A stretch of DNA of 64,000 nucleotides from Mucilaginibacter celer (GCF_003576455.2 NZ_CP032869.1:4774001-4838000), one strand, 5' to 3'; counted from the stretch's first letter, positions 25,374-34,874 are shown. The notes: generated by a model not told the origin, from the sequence alone. Made by a program: numbers and translations.

Positions 25374-26399
25374 CTACACCTCTTCCATGCTCTCACCGGT
25401 TACAGTCTCGCGGATCCTGTTTTCCAGTTCCTCCTGTAATTCCGGGTTATCAAGAATCAGTTGTTTAACCGCGTCACGGCCCTGGCCTAAGCGGGTTTCG
25501 CCGTAGCTAAACCATGAGCCTGCTTTTTTAATGATGTTGTATTCAACACCCAGATCGATGATTTCGCCGGCTTTTGAAATACCTTCGCCAAACATGATAT
25601 CAAATTCGGCTACGCGGAATGGCGGAGCTACTTTGTTTTTAACTATTTTAACTTTAACACGGTTACCAGAAACCTCGTCGGTATCTTTAATTTGAGAGAT
25701 GCGGCGTACATCCAAACGTACCGAAGCGTAGAATTTCAAGGCGTTACCACCGGTAGTAGTTTCGGGGTTACCGAACATCACACCAATTTTATCACGCAAC
25801 TGGTTGATGAAAATACAGCAGCATCCGGTTTTGCTAATAGTACCGGTTAGCTTACGCAAGGCCTGCGACATTAAACGGGCATGCAAACCCATTTTCGAAT
25901 CGCCCATTTCACCTTCAATCTCGGCTTTAGGAACCAAGGCAGCAACCGAGTCGATAACCAGGATATCGATAGCGCCCGAACGGATCAGGTTGTCGGCAAT
26001 TTCCAAAGCCTGTTCACCGTTATCCGGCTGAGAGATCAACAGGTTCTCAACATCTACACCTAATTTCTTGGCATAAAAACGATCAAAAGCATGTTCCGCG
26101 TCAATAAAAGCGGCAATACCACCTTTTTTCTGCGATTCGGCAATAGCATGGATAGCCAGGGTTGTTTTACCAGATGATTCCGGGCCATAGATCTCAATGA
26201 TCCTTCCTTTAGGCAAACCATTAACGCCCAAAGCTATATCCAAACCTAATGAACCGGTCGAGATCACCTCAGTTTGCTCAACTACAGATTCGCCCAGCTT
26301 CATGATGGTGCCTTTTCCGTATGATTTTTCCAGCTTATCCAGTGTAAGCTGTAATGCTTTTAATTTATCCGAGTTATTTTTATTATCTGTAGTAGCCAT
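25374..26399 (-). CDS. recA: Recombinase RecA
   Basis: A 341-aa strand-exchange ATPase that forms filaments on single-stranded DNA and triggers LexA-type SOS cleavage. Walker A is GPESSGKTTLAIH (about 70-82), the catalytic glutamate is in IDAEHAFD, Walker B is ILVIDSVAAL, and the L2 DNA-binding loop is GNPETTTGGNALKFY. The monomer-interface start (DKLEKSYGKGTIMKLG) and the acidic C-terminal tail ending GESMEEV are normal. Monocistronic, with its own terminator at 25304. Confidence 0.98.
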   Translation of the reverse strand: MATTDNKNNSDKLKALQLTLDKLEKSYGKGTIMKLGESVVEQTEVISTGSLGLDIALGVNGLPKGRIIEIYGPESSGKTTLAIHAIAESQKKGGIAAFIDAEHAFDRFYAKKLGVDVENLLISQPDNGEQALEIADNLIRSGAIDILVIDSVAALVPKAEIEGEMGDSKMGLHARLMSQALRKLTGTISKTGCCCIFINQLRDKIGVMFGNPETTTGGNALKFYASVRLDVRRISQIKDTDEVSGNRVKVKIVKNKVAPPFRVAEFDIMFGEGISKAGEIIDLGVEYNIIKKAGSWFSYGETRLGQGRDAVKQLILDNPELQEELENRIRETVTGESMEEV

Positions 26400-26416
26400 C
26401 GTTATACTTTGTTCAA

Positions 26417-26424
26417 CAAATATA
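26417..26424 (-). promoter_or_regulatory. Candidate -7 box for recA
   Basis: The minus strand reads TATATTTG, a match to TAnnTTTG, 17 nt before the ATG. The -33 position holds only a weak TTAG. I see no LexA-type palindrome that I can name. Confidence 0.45.
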
Positions 26425-26482
26425 AATACATTTTTTATAAATACTAATTTTTTTAGTAATTTATTTTAGGGTGAGTGGAGAG

Positions 26483-26566
26483 TAGTTGATTGGGTGAATG
26501 GTTGATTAGGTTGCACAAGTAAATATAATAACAGCTCATCTAATCAACCATTTACTTGATCAACTA
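26483..26566. repeat. AT-rich inverted repeat, TAGTTGAT/ATCAACTA type
   Basis: The 27-nt arms TAGTTGAT...GTTGATTAG and CTAATCAAC...ATCAACTA pair with a few mismatches. Its right end touches the nth stop codon. A fragment of the left arm sits also at 13690-13727. Confidence 0.75.
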
Positions 26567-27319
26567 ATTATCCACACTTCTCTTCTTCAATTCTTTACTA
26601 ATAGTGTTAAGCTGTTTTTTCTTTTTAGCTTCTTTTACCTTTTTCTCTTTCGCGGCTTCCGCTCTCTTTAAAGCGGCTTCGATATTATTGCGCTCATAAT
26701 ATCGGCAAAACCAGGTAAGCGGACACACATCACACTTCGGACTTCTGGCCAGGCAAATGTACCGGCCATGCAAAATCAACCAATGGTGTGCAACGGCTAT
26801 ATGTTCTTTTGGGATATTTTGCACCAGTTGTTTTTCAACAGCCAGTGGTGTACGGGCATTATTGGTTAAGCCAATCCTGTTAGCCACCCTGAAAACGTGG
26901 GTATCAACCGCCATAGCCGGCTCTTCAAATATTACAGATGCTATTACGTTAGCTGTTTTACGCCCTACGCCCGGCAACTTTTGCAGGTTTTCAATGCCCG
27001 AAGGTACTTCGCCATTAAAAACCTCCATCAGCATTTTACCCATGCCCACCAAATGCTTGGCTTTATTATTAGGATAACTTACCGAGCGGATATAACTAAA
27101 AACTTCATCAGACGTGGAATCGGCCAAATCCTGGGCCGTAGGAAAACGCTCAAACAGTGCCGGCGTAACCTGGTTAATGCGCTTATCGGTACACTGCGCC
27201 GAAAGGATCACGGCCACCAACAACTGAAACGGATTGTTATAATGCAGTTCGGTAACAGGATTAGGCTGGTTTTGCGAAAAGTATTCAACAAAATGGCGGT
27301 AGCGTTCGGCTTTAAGCAT
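26564..27319 (-). CDS. nth: Endonuclease III (Nth)
   Basis: A 251-aa base-excision repair DNA glycosylase/AP lyase that removes oxidised pyrimidines. The helix-hairpin-helix is LPGVGRKTANV (about 113-123), the catalytic lysine is its K, and the catalytic aspartate follows in VDTHVFRV. Four cysteines in CLARSPKCDVCPLTWFC bind a 4Fe-4S cluster (C-X6-C-X2-C-X5-C). About 35 residues of a Lys-rich tail after the cluster are longer than in E. coli Nth (211 aa). It lies downstream of a repeat-rich gap. Confidence 0.95.
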   Translation of the reverse strand: MLKAERYRHFVEYFSQNQPNPVTELHYNNPFQLLVAVILSAQCTDKRINQVTPALFERFPTAQDLADSTSDEVFSYIRSVSYPNNKAKHLVGMGKMLMEVFNGEVPSGIENLQKLPGVGRKTANVIASVIFEEPAMAVDTHVFRVANRIGLTNNARTPLAVEKQLVQNIPKEHIAVAHHWLILHGRYICLARSPKCDVCPLTWFCRYYERNNIEAALKRAEAAKEKKVKEAKKKKQLNTISKELKKRSVDN

Positions 27320-27659
27320 CTTTAGTTCAGTGGTTCATTTGTTCATGGATCATGGCTAAGCACATTACTTAGTCCAATCATGATCCGGGCTCAAAAGTAT
27401 GGAATTTAGTTCGTGTTTTTTTTAGTTCATAGTTGATAGTTCATGGATTATAGTAGCATCAGCTCCGTTCAAACCCTTAACTATTCCACTCAAATAAAAA
27501 AACATAAACTATGAATCATCCACCATAAACCAACATAAAACCATGAACTATGATCCATGAACTATGAACCACATAGAAATAGAAAGGTTCATAAATCAAT
27601 ATCGTTAACCGGGGTTAACCATGATGATCTATGAACCAGTGGGGGATCCGCATTAAATA
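27320..27659. repeat. 340-bp gap with CATGAACTATGA-type repeats
   Basis: Many partly overlapping copies of a TTCATGGATCATGG / ATGAACTATGAACC theme occur in both directions; for example the left part at 27421-27452 pairs with 27530-27570. The same theme recurs before uvrA at 29145-29240. No gene or RNA is recognised. Confidence 0.6.
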
Positions 27660-27854
27660 CTAACGGAGGCTTTTTGAATAGTCAAGTATCTGGTGGATGG
27701 TCTGGAGTTTTGGTTTTTTAACCAGCAGATCCAAATCGGCACGGATGGAATTGTAAAAAATCACATCGTCGGCTTCCAGATTTTCTTGTGCGCTATTGTT
27801 CATCTCGCCTTGGTTAGCTAATGCATTTAACGTTTTTGTAAAGGTTTCATCCAT
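27660..27854 (-). CDS. Small conserved-looking protein of unknown function (64 aa)
   Basis: A 64-residue acidic, cytosolic-looking protein with two likely helices (FTKTLNALANQ, FYNSIRADLDLLVKKPKLQTIHQILDYSK). I do not recognise it. It lies downstream of the ECF sigma factor gene on the same strand, separated by a 304-bp gap filled with an inverted repeat, so co-regulation is possible but an operon is unlikely. It lacks the membrane segment or zinc motif of classical anti-sigma factors. The spaced codon use and the absence of other long frames here support a real gene. Confidence 0.55.
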   Translation of the reverse strand: MDETFTKTLNALANQGEMNNSAQENLEADDVIFYNSIRADLDLLVKKPKLQTIHQILDYSKSLR

Positions 27855-28158
27855 AAGCTTATTTTACTATAAATTTTATACGATTTATAACGGTGGCTTA
27901 AAGATAATATTTTGTTAAATGAAAATTAAATGAAATTTTTTTATTCAGAGATTAGTGGTTGGAGGTTAGAGATTAGTTTGCATAGGTTGATAACCTATTT
28001 AATACCAACAGATAGCTTACAGAATAACCTAAATAAAAAAGTTAGGATCTTCATGTTTAATTTAACCTAAACAAGAAATCCTACCCTATATTTTCGGGGT
28101 TTAAAAATCATTCGATTTAACTAACCTCTGATCTCTAACCTCTAATCACTCTAAAGAA
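27855..28158. other. 304-bp gap between the sigma factor and the 64-aa gene
   Basis: Its main content is the inverted repeat at 27947-28152. The part next to 27854 is AT-rich and should hold the promoter of the small gene, but I see no clear TAnnTTTG box. Confidence 0.5.
27947..28152. repeat. Long inverted repeat, GAGGTTAGAGATTAG type
   Basis: The left arm (27947-27975) and right arm (28121-28152) pair over about 29 nt with few mismatches and enclose about 145 nt. The arm motif (GAGGTTAGAGATCAGAGGTTAG-like) also occurs singly at 34882-34918 and 46003-46032. Confidence 0.75.
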
Positions 28159-28743
28159 TCAATTCTTCAAACTAAGCTCCTTGCTCTGCATCATTTTGCG
28201 GAGGTTATTCAAGGCGTAACGCATACGGCCCAGGGCTGTATTGATGCTCACATCTGTAATATCGGCAATCTCTTTAAAGCTCATATCGCCAAAGTGGCGC
28301 ATAATAAGCACCTCTTTTTGCTCGGATGGCAATAGCTGGATCAGGGCTTTCAAATCTTTATGGGTTTGTTCCCTAACCATTTTATCTTCAGTGCTTTCAT
28401 CGTAATTTCCAAGCACTTCAAAAATATCGAAATCATCGCCATTGCTTATCATCGGCGCACGTTTTTCGCGGCGGAAATGATCTATCACCAGGTTGTGAGC
28501 AATGCGGGTTACCCATGGTAAAAATTTACCTTCTTCGTTGTACTTTCCGGCTTTAAGGGTGTTGATCACTTTTATAAAAGCATCCTGAAAAATATCTTCG
28601 GCAAGGTATTCGTCTTTTACCAGGAGGTAAATGGAAGTATATATTTTTGATTGGTAACGTCTTATCAGTTCTACAAGGCCCGCTTCATCGCCGGCAACAT
28701 ATAGATGGATTAGATCCTGATCACTTTTCAATTGAAAATCCAT
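28159..28743 (-). CDS. ECF-type RNA polymerase sigma factor
   Basis: A 194-aa sigma-70 family factor with regions 2 and 4 only. Region 2 (about 20-90) has YLAEDIFQDAFIKVIN and LPWVTRIAHNLVIDHFRREKR; region 4 (about 125-185) has LLPSEQKEVLIMRHFGDMSFKEIADITDVSINTALGRMRYALNNLRKMM, the helix-turn-helix that reads the -35 site. It directs RNA polymerase to a special promoter set. No membrane anti-sigma factor gene follows, unlike in many ECF pairs. A long 494-bp gap separates it from the divergent uvrA gene. Confidence 0.93.
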   Translation of the reverse strand: MDFQLKSDQDLIHLYVAGDEAGLVELIRRYQSKIYTSIYLLVKDEYLAEDIFQDAFIKVINTLKAGKYNEEGKFLPWVTRIAHNLVIDHFRREKRAPMISNGDDFDIFEVLGNYDESTEDKMVREQTHKDLKALIQLLPSEQKEVLIMRHFGDMSFKEIADITDVSINTALGRMRYALNNLRKMMQSKELSLKN

Positions 28744-29237
28744 AGAAAGTACTACTTAAACTTAATTCTTAGTTAAAACCTTTTAAAGTAAAGTATATTC
28801 TATAGCGTGCTCCTTAGGGGTTACAGATTTGTTTCTTCAAATAAAATAAATAATTGAATAAAAAACAAATAAAATTTTTTTTTTAGAGTTATAGATTACT
28901 ATTAATCGGTTTAATTGAACGCAAAACCAACAATAATTTTGCAAGCCTACATTAGACTGACTTTTAATACCGAAGGTTTAATCATTAACCAAAATAAATT
29001 TTTCAAAAATTAGTTGTTAAAAAAGTATTAAGCGCCCAAAAGTCAACAAACTGTAAACACATGAAAATGACCTGTTAAATTGGTATAAACAATTAAAACC
29101 GATTTGGATACTGCTAAATTTTTTAGGATTTTTGCATTCCGAAAAGTTCATGGTTCATGGTGGATGGTTCATGGTAAAATATTTGCTGTGAGGCCGTACA
29201 AAGCAGGCTATGATCTATGAACTATCAACCATGAACA
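28744..29237. other. 494-bp divergent gap, sigma factor / uvrA
   Basis: Very AT-rich, with long A and T runs near 28850-28880. Both promoters should be here; I find no unambiguous TAnnTTTG pair. The uvrA-proximal 96 bp form the inverted repeat at 29145-29240. No ORF over 40 codons or RNA gene was recognised. Confidence 0.5.
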
Positions 29238-29240
29238 ATG
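29145..29240. repeat. Inverted repeat in the uvrA leader
   Basis: Left TTCATGGTTCATGGTGG-type sequence and right CTATCAACCATGAACA pair imperfectly, and the uvrA start codon lies at the end of the right arm, so the leader RNA could fold over the start. Confidence 0.6.
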
Positions 29241-32126
29241 AGTAAAGAAGCAGAAAAAGATCCGCAAAAACATATAATTATAAAAGGTGCGAGGGTGCAT
29301 AACCTTAAAAACCTTGATGTGGCCATCCCTAAAAATAAACTGGTGGTGGTTACAGGCATGTCGGGTTCAGGCAAATCGTCGCTCGCGTTCGATACGCTTT
29401 ATGCCGAGGGGCAGCGCCGTTATGTGGAAAGTTTGTCGTCATATGCCCGCCAGTTTTTGGGTCGGATGAATAAACCCGATGTGGATTATATTAAAGGCAT
29501 TGCTCCGGCTATCGCCATTGAGCAAAAGGTGATCACTTCTAACCCGCGTTCAACAGTGGGTACTTCTACCGAGATTTACGATTACCTGAAGCTGCTTTTT
29601 TCCCGCATCGGCAAAACCATTTCGCCCATATCTGGCAATGTGGTTAAAAAAGATTCGGTAACCGATGTGGTGAACTTTGTACTTTCCTTACCTGATGAAA
29701 CCCAGGTAACCATACTGGCCCCGCTGCACCCGCATAACAACCGCAGCCTTAAAGAAGAACTGGCGGTATTGATGCAAAAAGGTTTTGTAAGGGTTGAGTA
29801 CAATGGTAAGCTTTCGCGCATTGAAGCCTTACTGGAAGATGAAACCGTTGAAAACGTGCCGATGATCGCAGCCGAACCGGTAGTTGAACTTAAAAAGCCG
29901 AAATCAAAAAAAGCTGCCGCCGAAGCCTCAGAAACTACCCAACCGGTTACCGTGCGCATTGTGGTTGACCGTGTTAATAAAAACAACGAGGATGAAACTA
30001 TAAGCCGCTTAGGCGACTCGGTCCAGACCGCGTTTTTTGAAGGAAAAGGCGATTGTTTCGTCCGTTTCCAGGAACCGGATGACGAAACCGAGCACGAGCG
30101 CTTTTTTTGCGACCGCTTTGAGCTTGACGGGCTAAAATTTGAAGAACCTACGCCAAACTTTTTCAGCTTTAACAACCCTTATGGTGCCTGCAAAAAATGC
30201 GAAGGCTATGGTAAGGTGATCGGTATTGATGAAGACCTGGTGATTCCAGATAAAAGCAAATCTGTTTACGAGGGCGCCATCGCTCCGTGGCGCGGCGAAA
30301 AAATGCGCGAATGGAATGATGCACTGGTACGCCACGCATTGAAGTTTGATTTCCCGATACACCGCCAGTACAACCAGCTTACCGAAAAGGAACAGCGCCT
30401 GTTGTGGACCGGCAATAAGTTTTTCCGCGGCCTTGATGAGTTTTTTAAGGAAATGGAAGAGCAAACCTATAAAATTCAGTACCGTGTTTTGCTGTCGCGG
30501 TACAGGGGCAAAACTACCTGCCCGGAATGTAAGGGCAGCCGCCTGCGGATGGATGCCTCGTATGTAAAGATCAATGCCAAATCCATTACCGATGTAGTGT
30601 TGATGCCGCTTGACAAAGCTTATGAGTTTTTCAGTACGCTTGAGCTGAGCGAGAACGATGCAAAAATCGGCAAGCGTTTGTTAATGGAAATCACCAACCG
30701 TTTAGGTTTTTTAAATGATGTTGGCTTAAGTTATTTAACGCTTAACCGTTTATCAAACACACTATCGGGCGGTGAATCGCAGCGTATTAACCTGGCTACT
30801 TCATTAGGCAGCAGTTTGGTTGGTTCGGTTTATGTGTTGGATGAGCCGAGCATCGGCCTGCATCCCCGCGATACCGAGCGTTTGGTAAGCGTTTTAAAAT
30901 CTCTTCGTGATGTTGGCAATACCGTTTTGGTGGTTGAACATGAAGAAGAGATCATGAAAGCCGCAGATCACATCATTGATATCGGGCCCGAAGCCGGTAC
31001 CCATGGTGGTGAGCTAATTTTCACCGGCACTTATGACGAAATTATAAAGGACGAAAAAAGCCTTACCGGCAAATACCTGAGCGGCAGGGAAGAGATAGCC
31101 ATCCCAAAAAGCCGCCGCAAATGGCATGATTTCATCGAGATTAAAGGCGCGCGCGAAAACAACCTGAAACATGTAGATACTAAATTCCCGTTAGGTGTGC
31201 TTTCGGTTGTTACCGGTGTATCAGGATCGGGTAAAACCAGTTTGGTGAAACGCATCCTGGCCCCTGCCGTGCAAAAAGCATTGGGTAATTATTCGGGCGA
31301 ACAAACAGGTTTGTATGATGCTATTGATGGCGATTTTGGCAAGATAGAGCAGGTTGAACTGGTTGATCAAAACCCAATCGGCCGTTCGTCGCGCTCAAAC
31401 CCGGTTACTTATGTTAAGGCCTGGGACGAGATCCGTAACCTGTACGCTTCACAACCCGCGGCAAAAGCTGCCGGACTAAAGCCATCGGCTTTTTCATTTA
31501 ACGTAGAGGGCGGCCGTTGCGATGTTTGCCAGGGGGAAGGTGAAGTGAAGATAGAGATGCAGTTTATGGCCGATATTTTCCTGACCTGCGAAACCTGCGG
31601 CGGTCACCGTTTTAAACAACACGTGCTCGATATTCAATACAAAGAGAAAAACGTATCAGATATCCTGAACATGACCATCGACGAAGGCGTTGAGTTTTTT
31701 GCCAAAGAGCCAAAGATCATCGCCAAAATAAAACCATTGGTTGATGTTGGTTTGGGTTATGTGCAGTTAGGGCAATCATCAAACACCCTATCGGGCGGTG
31801 AGGCGCAGCGTATCAAGCTGGCATCGTTCCTGGTTAAGGGCAATAACACTAACAAAACGCTTTTCATTTTTGATGAACCTACTACAGGTTTGCATTTTGC
31901 CGATATTAAAAAACTGCTCAAATCATTCGACGCCTTGATTGATCATGGCAACACTATCATCGTTATTGAACACAACATGGACGTAATTAAATGCGCCGAC
32001 TGGATCATCGATATCGGACCCGAAGGCGGCGACCGTGGTGGCAAAGTTGTTTTTGAAGGTGTGCCGGAAGATTTGATCAAGCAAAAAGGCAGTTATACCG
32101 GCAAGTTTTTGAAAGATCGGTTTTAG
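29238..32126 (+). CDS. uvrA: Excinuclease ABC subunit UvrA
   Basis: A 962-aa ATPase that finds bulky DNA damage in nucleotide excision repair and hands it to UvrB. It has two ABC modules. The first has Walker A GMSGSGKSSL (about 40) and signature LSGGESQR; the second has GVSGSGKTSL and LSGGEAQR, with Walker B VLDEPSIGLH and IFDEPTTGLH. The zinc modules are CKKCEGYGKV, CPECKGS, CDVCQGEGEV and CETCGGHRF. Length is slightly above E. coli UvrA because of an insert near residues 215-240. The start is within a repeat, but MSKEAEKDPQKHIIIKGARVHNLK is the usual beginning. Confidence 0.98.
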   Translation: MSKEAEKDPQKHIIIKGARVHNLKNLDVAIPKNKLVVVTGMSGSGKSSLAFDTLYAEGQRRYVESLSSYARQFLGRMNKPDVDYIKGIAPAIAIEQKVITSNPRSTVGTSTEIYDYLKLLFSRIGKTISPISGNVVKKDSVTDVVNFVLSLPDETQVTILAPLHPHNNRSLKEELAVLMQKGFVRVEYNGKLSRIEALLEDETVENVPMIAAEPVVELKKPKSKKAAAEASETTQPVTVRIVVDRVNKNNEDETISRLGDSVQTAFFEGKGDCFVRFQEPDDETEHERFFCDRFELDGLKFEEPTPNFFSFNNPYGACKKCEGYGKVIGIDEDLVIPDKSKSVYEGAIAPWRGEKMREWNDALVRHALKFDFPIHRQYNQLTEKEQRLLWTGNKFFRGLDEFFKEMEEQTYKIQYRVLLSRYRGKTTCPECKGSRLRMDASYVKINAKSITDVVLMPLDKAYEFFSTLELSENDAKIGKRLLMEITNRLGFLNDVGLSYLTLNRLSNTLSGGESQRINLATSLGSSLVGSVYVLDEPSIGLHPRDTERLVSVLKSLRDVGNTVLVVEHEEEIMKAADHIIDIGPEAGTHGGELIFTGTYDEIIKDEKSLTGKYLSGREEIAIPKSRRKWHDFIEIKGARENNLKHVDTKFPLGVLSVVTGVSGSGKTSLVKRILAPAVQKALGNYSGEQTGLYDAIDGDFGKIEQVELVDQNPIGRSSRSNPVTYVKAWDEIRNLYASQPAAKAAGLKPSAFSFNVEGGRCDVCQGEGEVKIEMQFMADIFLTCETCGGHRFKQHVLDIQYKEKNVSDILNMTIDEGVEFFAKEPKIIAKIKPLVDVGLGYVQLGQSSNTLSGGEAQRIKLASFLVKGNNTNKTLFIFDEPTTGLHFADIKKLLKSFDALIDHGNTIIVIEHNMDVIKCADWIIDIGPEGGDRGGKVVFEGVPEDLIKQKGSYTGKFLKDRF

Positions 32127-32151
32127 TTTTCGGGTATTTAGAGTTCAAAAC

Positions 32152-32287
32152 TTGCGCTCATTTGTAACGAGCGCTTAACATGGATTTGCGTTTGCAACGC
32201 AATTAATCCGTAAAGCTACCCCTAATTCATTACGGTTTGCGTTTTAAACGCAAACCCATGTTAAGCACTAATCACAGATGAGCGCAA
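32152..32287. repeat. Nested palindromic element, TTGCGCTCAT type
   Basis: Outer arms TTGCGCTCAT and ATGAGCGCAA are exact complements; inner arms GCTTAACATGG and CCATGTTAAGC, and GCGTTTGCAACGC-like hairpins, stack inside. It could form a branched cruciform in the gap between uvrA and the Fic gene. Confidence 0.8.
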
Positions 32288-32363
32288 GGATAGGGATTAA
32301 CAGGGATTGATTCCTGAAGTTAAGCATATAAAAACTTATAGCTATTTTCGTGGTACTTAAATA

Positions 32364-33161
32364 ATGGAAATAGTTGATCTGATAAAAAAATACAATGATC
32401 TCGGCATCGCCGATGTGATCGATCATGAAAAATTCAACCTGATCTCTATCGACCATCATACAACCCGGATTGAGGGCTCAACCCTAACCGAAGTGGAGGC
32501 TCAGGTGTTAATAACGGAGGGCCGCACTCCTAACGGAAAACCCTTAACCGAAAGCCTGATGGTTACCGACCATCACGCGGCATTGCTGTTTACTATCGAA
32601 AGCGCGAGGGCCAAAGCCACTTTATCTGCAAACCTTTTACAGCAGATCAACGCGTTGGTTATGCAAAATACAGGCAAGGTATATAACACCATACTTGGCA
32701 CCATTGATTCGCGAACCGGCGCTTTCAGGAAAGGAAATGTTACAGCCGGAATATCCTATTTTCCTAATTTTGATAAGGTTGAGCGGTTAACAACAGAATT
32801 AATAAAAAAGCTTGGAGACACGATAAAGTCGCCTTTATCTGTGCCCGAGCAATTAAACCTGTCGTTTGATGCGCATTTTAATTTGGTAAGTATACATCCA
32901 TATTACGATGGCAACGGTCGCACTTCCCGTCTGTTGATGAATTTTATACAGGCCTGGTATAACCTGCCTTTGGCAATAGTCCGCAGTGAAAATAAAGCCA
33001 CCTACATTCAGGCATTGATAGATACACGCGAACAGGAAAATATCGAAATATTCCGTGAGTTTATGCGTAGTGAATACCACAATCTGCTTCAAAAAGAAAT
33101 TGAAAAATTTGAAGAAATGAAAAAACCTTCAAAAGGCGGCGGGTTTACTTTTCTGTTTTAA
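32364..33161 (+). CDS. Fic-domain protein (predicted AMP transferase)
   Basis: A 265-aa Fic protein. The catalytic motif HPYYDGNGRTSR starts at H178 and matches HPFX[D/E]GNGRXXR; Fic enzymes attach AMP (or other phosphate groups) to hydroxyl side chains of target proteins. Near the N-terminus TTRIEGS carries the inhibitory motif S/T-X3-E-G/N with E37, so this is a class II Fic, self-inhibited in cis. The frame extends to a short Lys/Gly-rich tail. It stands alone between uvrA and an oligopeptide-binding lipoprotein gene; there is no separate antitoxin gene. Whether it acts as a regulator or a toxin is unknown. Confidence 0.9.
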   Translation: MEIVDLIKKYNDLGIADVIDHEKFNLISIDHHTTRIEGSTLTEVEAQVLITEGRTPNGKPLTESLMVTDHHAALLFTIESARAKATLSANLLQQINALVMQNTGKVYNTILGTIDSRTGAFRKGNVTAGISYFPNFDKVERLTTELIKKLGDTIKSPLSVPEQLNLSFDAHFNLVSIHPYYDGNGRTSRLLMNFIQAWYNLPLAIVRSENKATYIQALIDTREQENIEIFREFMRSEYHNLLQKEIEKFEEMKKPSKGGGFTFLF

Positions 33162-33236
33162 AAAACTCCATCATCCCTACGCAATAATCAGCTTATTCTC
33201 CTCTCCGCTAAACCGATATTTAATATATTAGCCTGA

Positions 33237-34874
33237 ATGAATAAGCTGATCACTTACTGTATACTATTACTTTCAATTCAGCTTTGCGCCTGCCATTCCG
33301 ATATCTCCAATCAGCATAAAACCGTTTTCAACATCAACCTCGAAGAAGGCCTTACCTCGCTTGATCCGGCCTTTTGCCGTAACCATTATACCATCTGGAT
33401 GGATAACCAGCTATACAATGGTTTGGTACAGATAAACGATAGCCTTAAAACCATCCCCTGCATAGCCAAAAGCTGGGAAACATCTGCCGATGGTTTGCTT
33501 TACACTTTTCACCTGCGTAACGATGTTTATTTTCATGATGATCCGCATTTTACCGGTGGTCATGGTCGATTGGTGGTCGCATCAGATTTTGCTTATAGCT
33601 TTAGCCGGTTGATCGATCCTAAAGTAGCCTCATCAGGTTCATGGATCTTTAGCGATAAGGTAAAAGATAAAAGCGCTTTTATAGCAGTTAACGATAGTAC
33701 CTTTCAAATTAAACTTAAGCAGCCGTTTGCGCCTTTTTTAAGTTTGCTTACCGCCCAATATTGTTCGGTGGTACCTAAAGAAGTTGTTGAATTTTACGGC
33801 AAAGATTTCAGAAGTCACCCGGTTGGTACCGGCCCATTCAGGTTTAAATACTGGAAAGAGGGCGAGGTACTGGTATTTTTAAAGAATGAACGTTATTGGG
33901 AAAAGGACGCCAAAGGCAACCGTCTCCCCTATTTGGATGCTATCCACTCAACCTTTATTGCCGATAAGCAAACCTCGTTTTTAGAGTTTGTAAAAAAGAA
34001 CATCGATTTTTTAAATGATATTGATGGCAGCTACCGCGATGATATCCTCACCAAATCGGGCCGGATCACTCAGAAATACAAGGGCAAGTTTATCCTCAAT
34101 ACCGCGCCTTATTTAAACACCATTTATATAGGTATGCTGGTTGATACCACTTTGCCTATCGTTAAAAAATCGCCGTTAAAAATTCTGAAGATAAGGCAGG
34201 CTATCAACTACGCTATTGATAGGGAAAAGATGATCAAATACCTGCGCAACAGCATGGGAACACCGGGCTACGGAGGCTTTGTGCCACCGGGTATGCCGGG
34301 CTTTAAAAGCAACGAAGTACACGGCTATAATTACGACCCGGAAAAAGCCCGTTGCCTGCTTCGCGATGCTGGTTTCCCTAATGGCAAAAACATGCCTGAG
34401 ATTACTTTGGCTACTACAATTGGTTACCGTAGTTTAATTGAATATGTACAGGGGCAGTTAGAACGCGTGGGTATAAAGACTAATGTGGAGATTACACAAG
34501 GAGCCAGTTTGCGGGAACTGATCTCAAAAAATGGTATCAACTTTTTCTATGGTTCGTGGATAGCCGATTATCCGGATGCCGAAAATTACCTATCTGTATT
34601 CTACTCTAAAAACAAGATCCCTTTCGGGCCCAACTATACCGGCTTTAATAATAAAAAGTTTGACGAGCTTTTTGAGCAAACTTACCAGGTAAAGGACGAC
34701 GAAAAACGTTTTGCCATTTATCACCAAATGGATAACCTGATGATGCAGCAATCGCCGGTAGTGGTTTTATATTATGATAAAATCGTGAACCTATATCAGA
34801 ATAATATCAGCGGTTATAGCTTGAACGGGCAGAATTTGTTGGTGTTGAAGAGGGTGGTAAAAGGGAGAGATTAG
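33237..34874 (+). CDS. Peptide-binding lipoprotein of ABC transporter type (SBP family 5)
   Basis: A 545-aa lipoprotein with lipobox LCAC (C19). It matches family 5 solute-binding proteins (OppA/DppA): LDPAFCRNHYTIWMDNQLYNGLVQIND, SWETSADGLLYTFHLRNDVYFHDDP, GTGPFRFKYWKEGE and the C-terminal YGSWIADYPDAENYLSVFYS. These proteins bind oligopeptides or other solutes in the periplasm and deliver them to an ABC permease. No permease or ATPase gene is nearby, so it may work with a distant transporter, as is common in Bacteroidota. It starts ATG at 33237, giving a good signal peptide. Confidence 0.9.
   Translation: MNKLITYCILLLSIQLCACHSDISNQHKTVFNINLEEGLTSLDPAFCRNHYTIWMDNQLYNGLVQINDSLKTIPCIAKSWETSADGLLYTFHLRNDVYFHDDPHFTGGHGRLVVASDFAYSFSRLIDPKVASSGSWIFSDKVKDKSAFIAVNDSTFQIKLKQPFAPFLSLLTAQYCSVVPKEVVEFYGKDFRSHPVGTGPFRFKYWKEGEVLVFLKNERYWEKDAKGNRLPYLDAIHSTFIADKQTSFLEFVKKNIDFLNDIDGSYRDDILTKSGRITQKYKGKFILNTAPYLNTIYIGMLVDTTLPIVKKSPLKILKIRQAINYAIDREKMIKYLRNSMGTPGYGGFVPPGMPGFKSNEVHGYNYDPEKARCLLRDAGFPNGKNMPEITLATTIGYRSLIEYVQGQLERVGIKTNVEITQGASLRELISKNGINFFYGSWIADYPDAENYLSVFYSKNKIPFGPNYTGFNNKKFDELFEQTYQVKDDEKRFAIYHQMDNLMMQQSPVVVLYYDKIVNLYQNNISGYSLNGQNLLVLKRVVKGRD

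Noticed and set aside
27320..27659. Regular short repeats that could suggest a CRISPR array
   Set aside because: The units vary in length and sequence, lie in both directions and lack uniform spacers; no cas gene is nearby.
29582..30175. Long reverse-strand frame inside uvrA, and similar frames inside secA and the hut genes
   Set aside because: They are shadows of strong coding sequences on the other strand, without family motifs or plausible starts.
32364..33161. Fic protein as part of a toxin-antitoxin pair
   Set aside because: It carries its own inhibitory S/T-X3-E-G motif and has no small partner gene beside it.
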